Below are positions 24,418-33,449 of a stretch of 64,000 bases of DNA, piece after piece. The notes beneath the pieces were generated by a model. That model was not told where the DNA came from. It saw only the letters and a list, made by a program, of their open reading frames with translations, and did no database searches. The position numbers and the translations under genes were made by a program. Origin of the DNA: CAYXLI01 sp964464925 (GTDB taxonomy: Bacteria; Acidobacteriota; Terriglobia; Bryobacterales; Bryobacteraceae); NCBI GenBank assembly GCA_964464925.1, contig CAYXLI010000009.1:180554-244553 (forward strand), written 5' to 3'. Each line of letters starts with the position of its first letter. Position 1 is the first letter of the stretch.

Positions 24418-24980
24418 TGAGGCTCTACTGCGCCACAACAAATCCCGGGAAACTCCGTGAGTTCCGGGCCGAGCCGCTTCCGGGCCTGAGTGGGATTCCT
24501 CCCGTGGAAGAGACTGGCGCCACGTTCGAGGAGAACGCAATTCTCAAAGCGGAATACTACAGCCGGTTCGCGGACGATTACCTGTTTGTGGACGATTCGG
24601 GACTCTCTGTCGACGCGCTGGGAGGAGCGCCAGGAGTGTATTCCGCCCGATTCGCGGGGCCGAACGCATCCGACGATGACAACAACCGTCTGCTCATCCA
24701 GAAACTGCGAAACGTTAAGAATCGAACCGCGCGCTACGTTTGCGTGATTGCACTTGCCAAAGCCGGTAAGCTGGAGGCAACTTTTTCCGGCGAGGTAGAG
24801 GGGCAGATCATCGATGAGCCCCGCGGCTCGGGCGGTTTCGGATACGATCCGTACTTCTTCTACCCGCCGTTCGGATGCACCTTCGCCGAAGCTGCGCCCG
24901 ATCAGAAACAGAGCGTCAGCCATCGCGGGCAGGCTCTGCGGCGGATGCGGGAATACTTACAGCGCCTTGCCAGTGAGTAA
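24417..24980 (+). CDS. rdgB: XTP/dITP pyrophosphatase (non-canonical purine NTPase)
   Basis: 187 residues, GTG start, overlapping the rph stop by one base. It hydrolyses dITP, XTP and ITP to monophosphates and so keeps deaminated purines out of DNA. Signatures: CATTNPGKLREF at the start, TFEENAILKAEYYS, VDDSGLSVDALGGAPGVYSA and the nucleotide-binding GSGGFGYDPYFFYP, then SHRGQALRRM near the C-terminus. The last 24 bases overlap the end of the convergent DUF885 gene. Confidence 0.95.
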   Translation: MRLYCATTNPGKLREFRAEPLPGLSGIPPVEETGATFEENAILKAEYYSRFADDYLFVDDSGLSVDALGGAPGVYSARFAGPNASDDDNNRLLIQKLRNVKNRTARYVCVIALAKAGKLEATFSGEVEGQIIDEPRGSGGFGYDPYFFYPPFGCTFAEAAPDQKQSVSHRGQALRRMREYLQRLASE

Positions 24981-26705
24981 GTGGTTGAGTACCGGCAGCG
25001 GTACGGATCCCTCCTTGAGCGCACGCTCGTTGAATTCCTTCAGTTTGTAATTGGCGCCTTGCGTCTCTTTGTAGCGCTCACGCAACCTGTTCCAATCGCG
25101 CCAGCCTACGAAGTAGGTGGGTAACTGTACCGACGACAACTTCGCGCGCTGCAGCTTGGCCGTTGCCTCCTGCCGTTCCTGAAAGGTTTCGTTCAACATC
25201 AGGTCCATGGCCTCCTGATCCGTCATGCCCATCGTGTGAAAACGCACGTCCAGAATTGTGTTCGCATACACGCGCAGCATGTTCTTCAGGAATGCCAGCC
25301 GCATGCCCGGATCATTGTTCATGTAGCCCTCGTCCAGCATCATTTGCGTCGCGTAAACGGCCCAGCCCTCGACATATGCTCCATTGCCGAACACGGCACG
25401 GATAACCCGGCGCAGCGGGGGCTGAATATCGTTCGCGTATTCCAACTGGACATAGTGCCCAGGCATTGCTTCATGAATGGTGAGGATCTTCAGGCCATAC
25501 ACGTTGTCTTCGCGCAGCTTCGATTCAACCCGCTCTGCCGGCCAGTCTTTCGGAATGGGTGTGATCCAGTAGAACGCGCCTAGCTGCGGCTCCAGCGGAG
25601 GAGCGGCGCTGAATCCGCCCACCGCATAAATGCCGCGCATGAATTCAGGCGTCGGAATCACCTTCAGATTGCTGCGCGGCGGCAGCGTGAGCAGGTCCTT
25701 CTCCTTCACGAATGCCGTCGCCTCCGCCAGATCCTTTTCCGTATCCGCGAAGAATGACTCCGGCGTGGAATGATTCTTGACGATTTCGTTCAGCGCGGCA
25801 CGAATGGCTTCATGCATCTCCGGCTCTTTCCTTTCGTCCGGATGCAGTTTCTGCCAAATGGGGAGGGAAAGCCGGTACATCTCCTGCTGGCCTTTCTTCA
25901 GCTCCTCTTCGGCGGCCCTCAGTACTTGCTCCGGGTTCTGATCCGTTTCCAGTATGAAGTGAAACTTCTTATCGTAATTTGATTTCCCTAATTGCCACGG
26001 ATAACTTGTCTGGGACAGTGTGTTCTTCAGATATGTGTTGAACCCGCGCAGCGCGGCAAGCGCGGTATCGGCGGCTACATCATATTCAGACTTCACCTCC
26101 GCAGGGACCGCAGCGCGCATTTCAGTATCAATCAGAGCTATATTGCCTTCATTCTCCGCCTGTGCCACTTTGGTCCAAACCTCAGGTGCGGTCTCGAGAT
26201 TGCGTTTGGCCTGGTCCATCAGCAACGGCATCTTTTGCATGCGTGAAATGATTTGTTTGAAACGCGTCGACTTATCTGTGTACTCGAGAATGAACGGCGC
26301 GTAGAGCGCGTTCCCCGCGAGTTCCACATACCCGGCCGGGTTGTGTTTGTAGTTCTGGATGGTGTCCAATTCCAGGAGATTGGCCGAGATCTGGTCTTGC
26401 AGAATATCGTAATCAGCCTGATCCTCGGCGCCTAAGTCCTCTGAGACTCGCAGAAGCCGCTGGCGGAACTCCTGGTACCAGCGCCTCTGGCGCTCAATCG
26501 ATGACGGACTGACATCGTCCAATTCATAATCGAGAGCCACGTTATTGTGCTTGTGGTATCCCACCTGCGTCGCCCCCACGGGCGAAAACGACAAAGAGGT
26601 GTATACATATTCCTCAGCCAATTTCGAGAAAGACTCGCGTGGAGCTTGCGGCGCACACGCGGTGAGCAGGACGGCCAGGGCGGCCGGGATCAGCGATTGA
26701 CGCAT
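24957..26705 (-). CDS. DUF885-family lipoprotein, probable zinc metallopeptidase
   Basis: 582 residues with a lipoprotein signal (AALAVLLTAC). DUF885 proteins are all-helical. Near residue 410 the motif HEAMPGHYVQLEYA supplies a zinc-type HExxxGH, and AYVEGWAVYATQMML about 40 residues later carries the third acidic ligand (EGW). These put it with the putative oligopeptidases or carboxypeptidase-like members of the family. FSPVGATQVGYHKHNNVALD near the start and LPTYFVGWRDWNRLRERYKE near the end are also family regions. It acts at the membrane or in the periplasm, presumably on peptides. It is transcribed alone, divergent from the gene at 26759. Confidence 0.85.
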   Translation of the reverse strand: MRQSLIPAALAVLLTACAPQAPRESFSKLAEEYVYTSLSFSPVGATQVGYHKHNNVALDYELDDVSPSSIERQRRWYQEFRQRLLRVSEDLGAEDQADYDILQDQISANLLELDTIQNYKHNPAGYVELAGNALYAPFILEYTDKSTRFKQIISRMQKMPLLMDQAKRNLETAPEVWTKVAQAENEGNIALIDTEMRAAVPAEVKSEYDVAADTALAALRGFNTYLKNTLSQTSYPWQLGKSNYDKKFHFILETDQNPEQVLRAAEEELKKGQQEMYRLSLPIWQKLHPDERKEPEMHEAIRAALNEIVKNHSTPESFFADTEKDLAEATAFVKEKDLLTLPPRSNLKVIPTPEFMRGIYAVGGFSAAPPLEPQLGAFYWITPIPKDWPAERVESKLREDNVYGLKILTIHEAMPGHYVQLEYANDIQPPLRRVIRAVFGNGAYVEGWAVYATQMMLDEGYMNNDPGMRLAFLKNMLRVYANTILDVRFHTMGMTDQEAMDLMLNETFQERQEATAKLQRAKLSSVQLPTYFVGWRDWNRLRERYKETQGANYKLKEFNERALKEGSVPLPVLNHLLTGKAL

Positions 26706-26758
26706 CAGTTTGATAGTAGCGTGACGCTGTTCAAAAATGGTGTAGAGTCAGGTCACAT

Positions 26759-27220
26759 ATGCGCGTCTTACTGCTATCTCTCGGATTAGCCGGTTCTCTG
26801 GCCGCACAGTCGATTGTGGAGCGGGCGGTCACATCCGGCGCAGCCGCGTCAGCCTCCGGAGGTGCAAAGACCGCCGGGAGCGCCATTGGAAAGACACTAG
26901 GCCGCGCCGGAGGTGTCCTGGCGGGGGCGGCCGGAAACTCCGTGAACACGTCCGCGCCGGCCACGCAGGCCGTAATCGCTCCAGTCGTTCCCGAGAAGGC
27001 AGGAACGCCTCCGGCGAAGCTGCCGGCAGTGGAGGACGTGAAGACGGGCATGACACGCGCGGACGTTCTGAGGAGCTTCGGCGAGCCCGCTTCCAGGATC
27101 AGCATGGAGGATTCCGGCAAGCTTGTGGAACGTCTCCGCTACAGCGACAAAATCAGCTACGTACGCATCGTGCTCGAAGACGGTAAGGTGAAGGAAGTCA
27201 CGTCGGGCAAGAACCAGTGA
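26759..27220 (+). CDS. Secreted protein with BamE/SmpA-like C-terminal domain
   Basis: 153 residues. A signal peptide (LLLSLGLAGSLAAQS) is followed by a low-complexity Ala/Gly-rich part. Residues about 90-150 have DVKTGMTRADVLRSFGEPA, then LVERLRYSDKISYVRIVLED and GKVKEVTSGK. The G-M-T-x-x-D-V-L-x-x-F-G-x-P pattern is the BamE/SmpA-OmlA helix-turn, common in small periplasmic proteins that bind outer-membrane or peptidoglycan partners. The last four bases overlap the GTG start of malQ, so it may share its transcript, though no functional link to maltodextrin use is evident. Confidence 0.7.
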   Translation: MRVLLLSLGLAGSLAAQSIVERAVTSGAAASASGGAKTAGSAIGKTLGRAGGVLAGAAGNSVNTSAPATQAVIAPVVPEKAGTPPAKLPAVEDVKTGMTRADVLRSFGEPASRISMEDSGKLVERLRYSDKISYVRIVLEDGKVKEVTSGKNQ

Positions 27221-28704
27221 AGTTCCCTCGATGCAGCGGCATTCTTCTCCACCCCACGTCGCTGCCCGGGCGCTATGGGATCGGTGATCTCGGCCCCGAA
27301 GCGTTTCGATTTGCCGACTTTCTCAACGCTTCGGGACAGACGCTTTGGCAGATGCTGCCGCTCGGCCCTACTGGTTACGGCGATTCGCCCTACCAGCTCT
27401 TTTCGGCCTTTGCCGGCAATCCTCTGCTCATCAGCCTCGATCAGCTAGTCGAAGAAGGTCTGCTCGGGACGTTGGATATCCCAGCCTTCCCCGAAGGTTA
27501 CGTGGCGTTCGGTGAAGTGATCGAGTGGAAACACCGAATGCTCCGCCGGGCGTATCAGAACTTCCGCACATCCGGGAGTGCCGGCCTGAAGCAGGCGTTC
27601 GATGCGTTCTGCGTGGCCGAGGCGCCCTGGCTCGAGCCATTCGCGCGGTTCATGGCGCTGAAAGAGGCGAATGGTGTCTCGCTCGTCTGGCCGCAATGGA
27701 GCAAGCTCACCGCCGATGCACTCGAGGAGCAGATCGACTGTCTGAAGTTCTATCAATTCGAGTTTTTCCGCCAATGGTCCGCTCTGCGCGCCTATTGCCG
27801 GACCAAGAACATCCGCCTGATGGGTGACGTTCCGATCTACGTGGCTCATGATAGTGCGGATGTTTGGGCCGCGCCAGAGTGGTTCCATCTCGATGACCGC
27901 GGCTGGCCGAGTTTCGTGGCCGGCGTCCCTCCGGATTACTTCAGCGCGACTGGCCAGCTTTGGGGCAATCCGATCTATCGCTGGCAGGAAATGGAGCGCG
28001 ACGGCTTTGCCTGGTGGATCGAGCGGTTCCGCGCGGCTTTCCGGATGCTCGATATCCTGCGGCTCGACCACTTCCGCGGCTTTGAGGCATACTGGCAGGT
28101 TCCGGCCGGCGAGCCTACAGCGGTAAACGGACGTTGGATGAAGGGGCCAGGGTCGAAGCTGTTCCGTGCACTGCGCGATGCTTTCGGTGATCTGCCGATC
28201 GTCGCCGAGAACCTGGGCGTGATCACGCCGGAAGTGGAGGCGCTCCGCGACGAATTCGGCTTTCCGGGCATGGCCATTCTGCAGTTCGCTTTCGGCACGG
28301 ACCCGCAGGCACCGAACTTTCTGCCTCATAATTTCCCTCGCAACGTTGTCGCCTACACCGGCACCCATGACAACGATACGACCGCCGGCTGGTGGCGAAG
28401 CACCGGCGAGAGCGACAGCACGCGGACGGCAGAAGAGGTGCGGGCAGAGAAGGCGCACGCGATGGCATATCTGCGCAGCGACGGCCAACAGATCCACTGG
28501 GATTTCATCGCGACGCTGCTCGCCTCCGTGGCGAATACGGTAATCGTCCCCATGCAGGACGTAATGGGCTGCGGTAGTGAGGCGCGCATGAACATTCCCA
28601 GCGTGCCGGGCGGCAATTGGCGCTGGCGCTTCCGCTGGAGGGACGTTACTACGGGAATGAGCGATCGCCTGTATCGCCTGGCAAAGTTATACGATCGGAT
28701 TTGA
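27217..28704 (+). CDS. malQ: 4-alpha-glucanotransferase (amylomaltase)
   Basis: 495 residues, GH77. It transfers glucan chains between maltodextrins in the cytoplasm. The start MKFPRCSGILLHPTSLPGRY and LWQMLPLGPTGYGDSPYQLF are family hallmarks. The catalytic Asp nucleophile is in ILRLDHFRGFEAYW (about residue 283), the acid Glu in PIVAENLGV (about 330), and the third Asp in YTGTHDNDTTAGWW (about 384). At about 500 residues it is of the compact type. It is followed by a sugar transporter and a secreted GH13 enzyme in the same direction, giving a maltodextrin uptake and use cluster. Confidence 0.96.
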   Translation: MKFPRCSGILLHPTSLPGRYGIGDLGPEAFRFADFLNASGQTLWQMLPLGPTGYGDSPYQLFSAFAGNPLLISLDQLVEEGLLGTLDIPAFPEGYVAFGEVIEWKHRMLRRAYQNFRTSGSAGLKQAFDAFCVAEAPWLEPFARFMALKEANGVSLVWPQWSKLTADALEEQIDCLKFYQFEFFRQWSALRAYCRTKNIRLMGDVPIYVAHDSADVWAAPEWFHLDDRGWPSFVAGVPPDYFSATGQLWGNPIYRWQEMERDGFAWWIERFRAAFRMLDILRLDHFRGFEAYWQVPAGEPTAVNGRWMKGPGSKLFRALRDAFGDLPIVAENLGVITPEVEALRDEFGFPGMAILQFAFGTDPQAPNFLPHNFPRNVVAYTGTHDNDTTAGWWRSTGESDSTRTAEEVRAEKAHAMAYLRSDGQQIHWDFIATLLASVANTVIVPMQDVMGCGSEARMNIPSVPGGNWRWRFRWRDVTTGMSDRLYRLAKLYDRI

Positions 28705-28719
28705 CCGGGGTGGCAGTAG

Positions 28720-30057
28720 ATGGAAAAACCGCATCTTAGCTTCTGGCAGATCTGGAACATGAGCTTCGGCTTTTTGGGCATTCAGTTTGGTTGGGCCCTC
28801 CAGATGGCCAACATGAGCGCCATTTACGAGTATTTGGGCGCGGATGCCGACCAGATCCCGATTCTGTGGCTCGCCGCACCGCTTACGGGACTCATCGTCC
28901 AGCCCATCATCGGGCATGCCAGTGATCATACGTGGTCGCGGCTAGGCCGGAGGCGCCCCTATTTTCTAGTAGGCGCGATTCTCAGCTCGATCGCGCTCGT
29001 TCTGATGCCGCGGTCTTCCACGCTGTGGATGGCGGCGGGGCTGCTGTGGCTCCTGGATGCATCTATCAACATCAGCATGGAGCCGTTCCGCGCGTTCGTT
29101 GCCGACATGCTGCCGGAAGAACAGCGTACCGGCGGCTTCGCAATGCAGAGCGTGTTCATTGGGCTGGGTGCCGTGGCCGCATCTTCCCTGCCCTGGCTGA
29201 TGACTACGATCTTCCACGTCAGTAACCGCGCGGGCGCTATTCCCACCGTCGTGAAACTCTCGTTCGAGATCGGAGCCGTGGCATTCTTTGGAGCTGTTTT
29301 GTGGACGATCCTGCGAACTCCGGAGTACTCGCCTGACAACCTTGCTGAGTTCCGGATACGGCAGAAGGAGAACGTGGGATTGGCGGCGAGCACTCGTCAA
29401 ATCATCGGATCGATTCGTGACATTCCGCCGACCATGCGGCAGCTTGCGGCTGTGCAGGTGTGTACCTGGCTCGGCCTGTTCTGTATGTGGTTGTACTTCC
29501 CAGTTGCCGTTGCCCGCAACGTTTTCGGGGCCGCTGACACGACTTCGGATCTGTATACGCGCGGCGTGGAGTGGGCGGGCATCTGCTTTGGGATGTATTC
29601 TGCGGTCTGCTTCGCCTTCTCGCTCGTGTTGCCGGCGGTAGCGCGGAAGCTCGGCCGCCGGATGACCCACACCGTCTGCCTTCTGGCCGGCGCTGTGGGA
29701 CTGCTGAGCGTGGCAGTGATTCACGAAAAAAATACTCTCCTGCTCTCCATGGTTGGCGTCGGGGTCGCATGGGCCAGCATCCTCGCGATGCCATACGCGA
29801 TTCTGTCGGGTAACATTCCACCAGCGAAAACCGGCGTCTATATGGGTATATTCAACTTTTTCATTGTGCTGCCGGAGATCTGCGCATCACTCGGCTTCGG
29901 CTGGGTCATGTCGCACCTGCTCGGCAACAACCGGCTTGCGGCTGTTGTGGCCGGCGGATTCTTCATGATTCTCGCGGCGCTGCTCATGCAGCGCGTTCAG
30001 GATGCGTCGGAACCCGTCGCTACGACCGGAATAGGAACGCTCAAAAAGCACGCTTGA
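28720..30057 (+). CDS. Major facilitator sugar transporter, maltose/sucrose (SLC45/MalA-like) type
   Basis: 445 residues with about twelve membrane helices. The loop between helices 2 and 3, GHASDHTWSRLGRRRPYFLV, is the sugar-porter motif (D-R-x-G-R-R-R-P) shared with plant sucrose and bacterial maltose carriers. FGFLGIQFGWALQMANMSAI at the N-terminus matches this group closely. It probably imports maltose or maltodextrin with protons. The gene lies 15 bases after malQ and one base before the GH13 gene, so co-transcription is likely. Substrate is inferred from its neighbours. Confidence 0.85.
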   Translation: MEKPHLSFWQIWNMSFGFLGIQFGWALQMANMSAIYEYLGADADQIPILWLAAPLTGLIVQPIIGHASDHTWSRLGRRRPYFLVGAILSSIALVLMPRSSTLWMAAGLLWLLDASINISMEPFRAFVADMLPEEQRTGGFAMQSVFIGLGAVAASSLPWLMTTIFHVSNRAGAIPTVVKLSFEIGAVAFFGAVLWTILRTPEYSPDNLAEFRIRQKENVGLAASTRQIIGSIRDIPPTMRQLAAVQVCTWLGLFCMWLYFPVAVARNVFGAADTTSDLYTRGVEWAGICFGMYSAVCFAFSLVLPAVARKLGRRMTHTVCLLAGAVGLLSVAVIHEKNTLLLSMVGVGVAWASILAMPYAILSGNIPPAKTGVYMGIFNFFIVLPEICASLGFGWVMSHLLGNNRLAAVVAGGFFMILAALLMQRVQDASEPVATTGIGTLKKHA

Positions 30058-30058
30058 T

Positions 30059-31840
30059 ATGAAGGAGATTCTGTTATTGGTGACTGCGCACGCTTGCCTG
30101 CTGGCGCAGCCCTCTGTTACGAAAGTGGAGCCGCCCAACTGGTGGGCGGGACACTCGATCGATCCGGTCCGGCTGTTGTTGCGCGGCAAGGATCTGTGCA
30201 ACGCGAAGGTGGAAGGTCCGCTGAAAGCCTTCGACTACAAATGGAATGCAAACTGTACCTACCTCTTTGCCGACCTCGCGATCCCACGCGGAACCAAGCC
30301 TTCCAACTACACCTTCTCAGTTGTGCACGGGCAGGGCCGCGGGGAGTTTTCCTTCGAAGTCAGTGAGCCCCTCGACCGGAAAGGACGCTTCCAGGGCTTC
30401 TCTCCGGAAGACGTGATTTATCTGATCATGCCAGACCGGTTTTCTAACGGCGACCCCTCAAATGACGGACCAGCGCAGATGCTCGACCGGAAAAAAGGCC
30501 GCTACTACCATGGCGGCGATTTCCAGGGCATTATCAACAAGCTTCCCTATTTGAAGGATCTCGGCGTCACGGCAATCTGGCTGAATCCGGTGTACGATAA
30601 CGCCAACCGGCTGAACGAGCGGGAGACCTACGGCGGAGAAGCAATTACGGATTATCACGGCTACGGAGCCGTCGATTTTTACGGCGTCGAAGAACACTTC
30701 GGCACCATGGAGAAACTGCGGGAATTGGTGGACGCCGCTCACAAGGCCGGTATCAAGATCATCCATGATCAGGTCGCCAACCACTCTGGCCCCTATCATC
30801 CCTGGGTGAAGGATCCGCCGACTCCAACCTGGTACAACGGCACCGAAGCCTCCCATATCAACGAGACTTGGCAGACCTGGACATTGGCTGACCCGCACTC
30901 ATCGGCCGCGCTGCGCAAGAGTACACTCGAGGGCTGGTTTGCGAACATCTTGCCTGACCTGAACCAGAACGACCCGGAAACGGCCCGCTACATCATTCAG
31001 AACGCGCTGTGGTGGGTTGGAATGACGGGACTCGACGGAATTCGACAGGACACCTGGCCATACGTGCCAAGGGACTTCTGGCGCGACTGGATGAGTGCAA
31101 TCAAACGCGAGTATCCGTCATTGCGGGCCGTTGGAGAGGTGTTCGATGGGGACCCAGCAATGGTGAGTTTCTTTCAGGGAGGTGACGCGCCGGTAGACAG
31201 CTTGTTCGACTTTCCCGTTTATTACAAGATGCGCTCGGCGTTCGCACAAGGCAAGTCCGTGCGAGACCTTCCGAAGATGCTGGCCAACGATCGCCTTTAT
31301 TCCCACCCCGAACGGCTGGTCACGTTCCTTGGCCTCCATGACGTGATGCGCTTCATGAACGAAAAGGGCGCAACCGCGGAGGGACTCAAGCTGGCCTTCA
31401 CGGCATTGTTAACCATGCGCGGCACGCCGATGATTTACTATGGGGATGAGATCGGAATGCCCGGCGGCGACGATCCTGACAACCGGCGCGATTTCCCAGG
31501 CGGCTGGCCGGGCGAAGAATTCCAACGGAGCCCAGACCAGGAAGCGATCTTCAGCCACGTACGCAAACTGCTCAGCCTGAGAAAGAGCACTCCGGCCTTG
31601 CGGACCGGCGCGACGGAGAATCTGGTCGTGGAGGAGCAGCAATGGGCCTACGCTCGCTCGATGGGCAGCAGCAAGGCGGTTGTCGTGATAAACAACGCCG
31701 CGGCTCCCGCGAAGCTGACCATGGCGGCACAAGGAAAAAAGGCCACGCCTCAACTGGGCTTGGCCTCTCTATCGACCTCAGGAATGGAATGGACGGTCGA
31801 ACTGCCCGCCAGAAGTGGGGACGTTCTGTTGGTGTACTAG
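30059..31840 (+). CDS. Secreted GH13 alpha-amylase / cyclomaltodextrinase-like enzyme
   Basis: 593 residues with a short signal peptide (LLLVTAHACLLAQ). Residues about 20-110 form an IPT-like or starch-binding beta domain, then a GH13 barrel: PDRFSNGDPSN, AIWLNPVYDN, IHDQVANHSGP (region I), GLDGIRQDTWPYV (region II, nucleophile Asp about 331), AVGEVFDG (acid Glu about 359) and GLHDVMRF (region IV Asp about 426). A beta domain closes the protein. It resembles periplasmic neopullulanase/cyclomaltodextrinase-type enzymes and would cut dextrins to sugars for the transporter upstream. The stop shares a CTAG with the stop of the convergent next gene. Confidence 0.9.
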   Translation: MKEILLLVTAHACLLAQPSVTKVEPPNWWAGHSIDPVRLLLRGKDLCNAKVEGPLKAFDYKWNANCTYLFADLAIPRGTKPSNYTFSVVHGQGRGEFSFEVSEPLDRKGRFQGFSPEDVIYLIMPDRFSNGDPSNDGPAQMLDRKKGRYYHGGDFQGIINKLPYLKDLGVTAIWLNPVYDNANRLNERETYGGEAITDYHGYGAVDFYGVEEHFGTMEKLRELVDAAHKAGIKIIHDQVANHSGPYHPWVKDPPTPTWYNGTEASHINETWQTWTLADPHSSAALRKSTLEGWFANILPDLNQNDPETARYIIQNALWWVGMTGLDGIRQDTWPYVPRDFWRDWMSAIKREYPSLRAVGEVFDGDPAMVSFFQGGDAPVDSLFDFPVYYKMRSAFAQGKSVRDLPKMLANDRLYSHPERLVTFLGLHDVMRFMNEKGATAEGLKLAFTALLTMRGTPMIYYGDEIGMPGGDDPDNRRDFPGGWPGEEFQRSPDQEAIFSHVRKLLSLRKSTPALRTGATENLVVEEQQWAYARSMGSSKAVVVINNAAAPAKLTMAAQGKKATPQLGLASLSTSGMEWTVELPARSGDVLLVY

Positions 31841-32100
31841 CTGACCCGGTGAAAGCCGGCGAGCCGCAGCGCCTTCCTTACCTGGGGTGCTTCTGAATCG
31901 GCTATGCGGAACTGGACGATCGTTTCGGGACCATGGAATATCTTCGGATCTATGGGCGTTTGGAGCTCTGCGAGACACTCTAATAGATCCTCGAGGTACG
32001 CAGGATCCACTGTTATGCTGACCGGCGCAGTCCGGGGCTGTTTCTCGGGTCGTACCGCAGGCAAATAGGTCATACTCCGAGATAGACGCATAATGCTCAC
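31837..32100 (-). CDS. Small protein, paralogue A of a tandem pair
   Basis: Up to 87 residues (ATG at 32100; a shorter start at ATG 32091 is possible). The core SITVDPAYLEDLLECLAELQ, TPIDPKIFHGPETIVQF and KALRLAGFHRV matches the neighbour at 32130-32411 over its whole length: V-D-P-x-Y-L-E-D-L-L-E-C-L-A-E, P-I-x-P-x-I-x-H-G and a final GF. Predicted alpha/beta, no signal, no membrane helix. A single conserved Cys sits in helix 1 of both copies. I do not know the family; the sandwich of strand, helix and strand resembles small ligand-binding or regulatory (ACT/ferredoxin-like) folds. It lies 29 bases downstream of its paralogue, so probably the same transcript. Confidence 0.6.
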   Translation of the reverse strand: MSIMRLSRSMTYLPAVRPEKQPRTAPVSITVDPAYLEDLLECLAELQTPIDPKIFHGPETIVQFRIADSEAPQVRKALRLAGFHRVS

Positions 32101-32129
32101 ATTCGGTTAATGAACTTTAATGACAATTT

Positions 32130-32411
32130 TCAGGAGGCGTGGGCAAAAAGCGCATCCACCATCGGACTGACGGTGATGGCGCTGCCTGCGAAGCCGGCCG
32201 ACTGCACCTTTTTACGAAGCGAAGCCACTTTGGCTTCGTATGCAGGGAACTCCACTGACGTGGGACGGCCGTGATAGATCTGCGGGTTAATGGGAAAATC
32301 TACTTCTGCCAGACACTCCAGAAGATCTTCCAGATAACGCGGGTCCACAAGGACGCGGACGGAAACGAGTTCCCCTTCGGGAGTAGAAAGCGTGGGAAGC
32401 CGATCGCTCAT
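32130..32411 (-). CDS. Small protein, paralogue B of a tandem pair
   Basis: 93 residues from ATG 32411, chosen because GGAGG lies seven bases before it; a start at 32441 would run through the terminator-like leader. Sequence MSDRLPTLSTPEGELVSVRV, then VDPRYLEDLLECLAEVD, FPINPQIYHGRPTSVEFPAY and SLRKKVQSAGFAG, with a C-terminal tail DALFAHAS absent from paralogue A. The pair must come from a local duplication, moderately diverged. No named family recognised. An intrinsic terminator-like hairpin precedes the gene by about 30 bases. Confidence 0.62.
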   Translation of the reverse strand: MSDRLPTLSTPEGELVSVRVLVDPRYLEDLLECLAEVDFPINPQIYHGRPTSVEFPAYEAKVASLRKKVQSAGFAGSAITVSPMVDALFAHAS

Positions 32412-32439
32412 TGGTATCCTCCAATCGTGCGATTCGGCC

Positions 32440-32473
32440 AAAAATGAAAAAGCCCTGAGCTGGGCAGCCAGGG
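32440..32473 (-). terminator. Terminator or attenuator in the leader of the tandem small genes
   Basis: On the minus strand CCCTG (32473-32469) pairs with CAGGG (32457-32453), with GCTG/CAGC-type inner pairing. CTTTTTCATTTTT follows. It lies 135 bases past the stop of the Spy-like gene and 29 bases before the small-gene ATG. It could end the sigma-factor operon or act as an attenuator of the small genes. Confidence 0.65.
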
Positions 32474-32607
32474 TCTCTGTTTTCGGACCGAGTCGCCTTT
32501 AGCATTTTTTTACGTGGTCGCAATTAGCCAGGCCTCAGCTACGCCGAAACCCTAAATGTATCCACGTGGATCCAGGCTATCATCACTGCGGAACCGATGC
32601 AAGAACT

Positions 32608-32982
32608 TTAGTGCAGCTTCTTCTCCTGCAGCTCGGTCAGCATCTTGCCGAACTTCTGACGCTGATCCTCGTTGAGGATGCGCATGAGGCGCTGCTTGCC
32701 GGTAGCGCGAACGTCATCCATCTGAGCCTGTAGCGTCTGGTAGTACATCATGAAATCGTCCAGAACAGTCTCGAACTCTTTCGTCTGGTCGGGCGTCAGA
32801 TTCAATTCGGTGCGGAAGCGCTGAATGGCGATCTCGCGGCCACCCTCGCGCCAATACACCTGCTTATGCCTCTCCGGCGAGAAGCCTAAACGCATCGTGA
32901 TAGCCCCGGCGACTGCGCCAGAGAGGAAGACAAAGATCAGGGTATACAGAATGCGCGGGTTCTGCCAGGGCGCTCGCTCCAT
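32608..32982 (-). CDS. Membrane-anchored Spy/CpxP-like (LTxxQ) protein
   Basis: 124 residues. One membrane helix near the N-terminus (YTLIFVFLSGAVAGAITMRL) anchors a periplasmic helical domain. It contains RFRTELNLTPDQTKEFETVL, with the LTPDQ motif of CpxP/Spy/ZraP-type proteins, and a second, looser repeat LMRILNEDQRQKFGKML. Such proteins sense or chaperone misfolded proteins or metals under envelope stress. It starts five bases after the anti-sigma gene, so it is the third gene of an ECF sigma operon, consistent with an envelope-stress circuit. Confidence 0.75.
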   Translation of the reverse strand: MERAPWQNPRILYTLIFVFLSGAVAGAITMRLGFSPERHKQVYWREGGREIAIQRFRTELNLTPDQTKEFETVLDDFMMYYQTLQAQMDDVRATGKQRLMRILNEDQRQKFGKMLTELQEKKLH

Positions 32983-32987
32983 CGGGC

Positions 32988-33377
32988 TTACTCTTGATAG
33001 CTCGCTAGATTCACAAGCACAACGGCGCGGTCCCGCTGCGGGTCACGGCCTACAGGCTGGGGTTGTTCGTCCCCGGCCAGGATAGCTTCCGGCGTGGAAG
33101 CCGCCAGAGGCTGATTGCTTTCCGTCGTAGAAACGAAATAGGTGCCCAGGAGCACGAGGAAAGTCAGCGATGCGTAACTCAGACGGCGAGCGAATAACGA
33201 GTCGCTGAAAATGCTCCAGATGGAGGTTTTGGATTGGCTTTCAATCCGGTTCATTACTCGTGCGTAAAAACCGGGGGACGGTACCACTTCGCCCTCCGGC
33301 CGCAACGAGCGCAGCAGTTCGAGAACAGCTCGATCCTCTTCGGGCTCCTCACTGTAATCTTTCAACGGCTCATGCAT
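32988..33377 (-). CDS. Putative anti-sigma factor, single-pass membrane protein
   Basis: 129 residues. The N-terminal cytoplasmic part is acidic (DYSEEPEEDRAVLELLRSL) with PSPGFYARVMNRIE, a common feature of acidobacterial anti-sigma proteins. One membrane helix follows (LSYASLTFLVLLGTYFV), then a short periplasmic tail. No zinc (HxxxCxxC) motif is present, so it is not a ZAS-type anti-sigma. The role is inferred from its place directly after the ECF sigma gene and before the Spy-like gene. Confidence 0.65.
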   Translation of the reverse strand: MHEPLKDYSEEPEEDRAVLELLRSLRPEGEVVPSPGFYARVMNRIESQSKTSIWSIFSDSLFARRLSYASLTFLVLLGTYFVSTTESNQPLAASTPEAILAGDEQPQPVGRDPQRDRAVVLVNLASYQE

Positions 33378-33449
33378 ACTTTCTTCCCCAAAAGCTTTCT
33401 ACCACCATCACGAATCGTAACGTTCGCTTATAATTTGCCATTACCGGGG

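Noticed and set aside
32412..32607. Known riboswitch class (c-di-GMP, glycine, TPP, fluoride) in the leader of the tandem small genes
   Set aside because: I compared remembered consensus segments and found no convincing match; only the terminator-like hairpin is supported.
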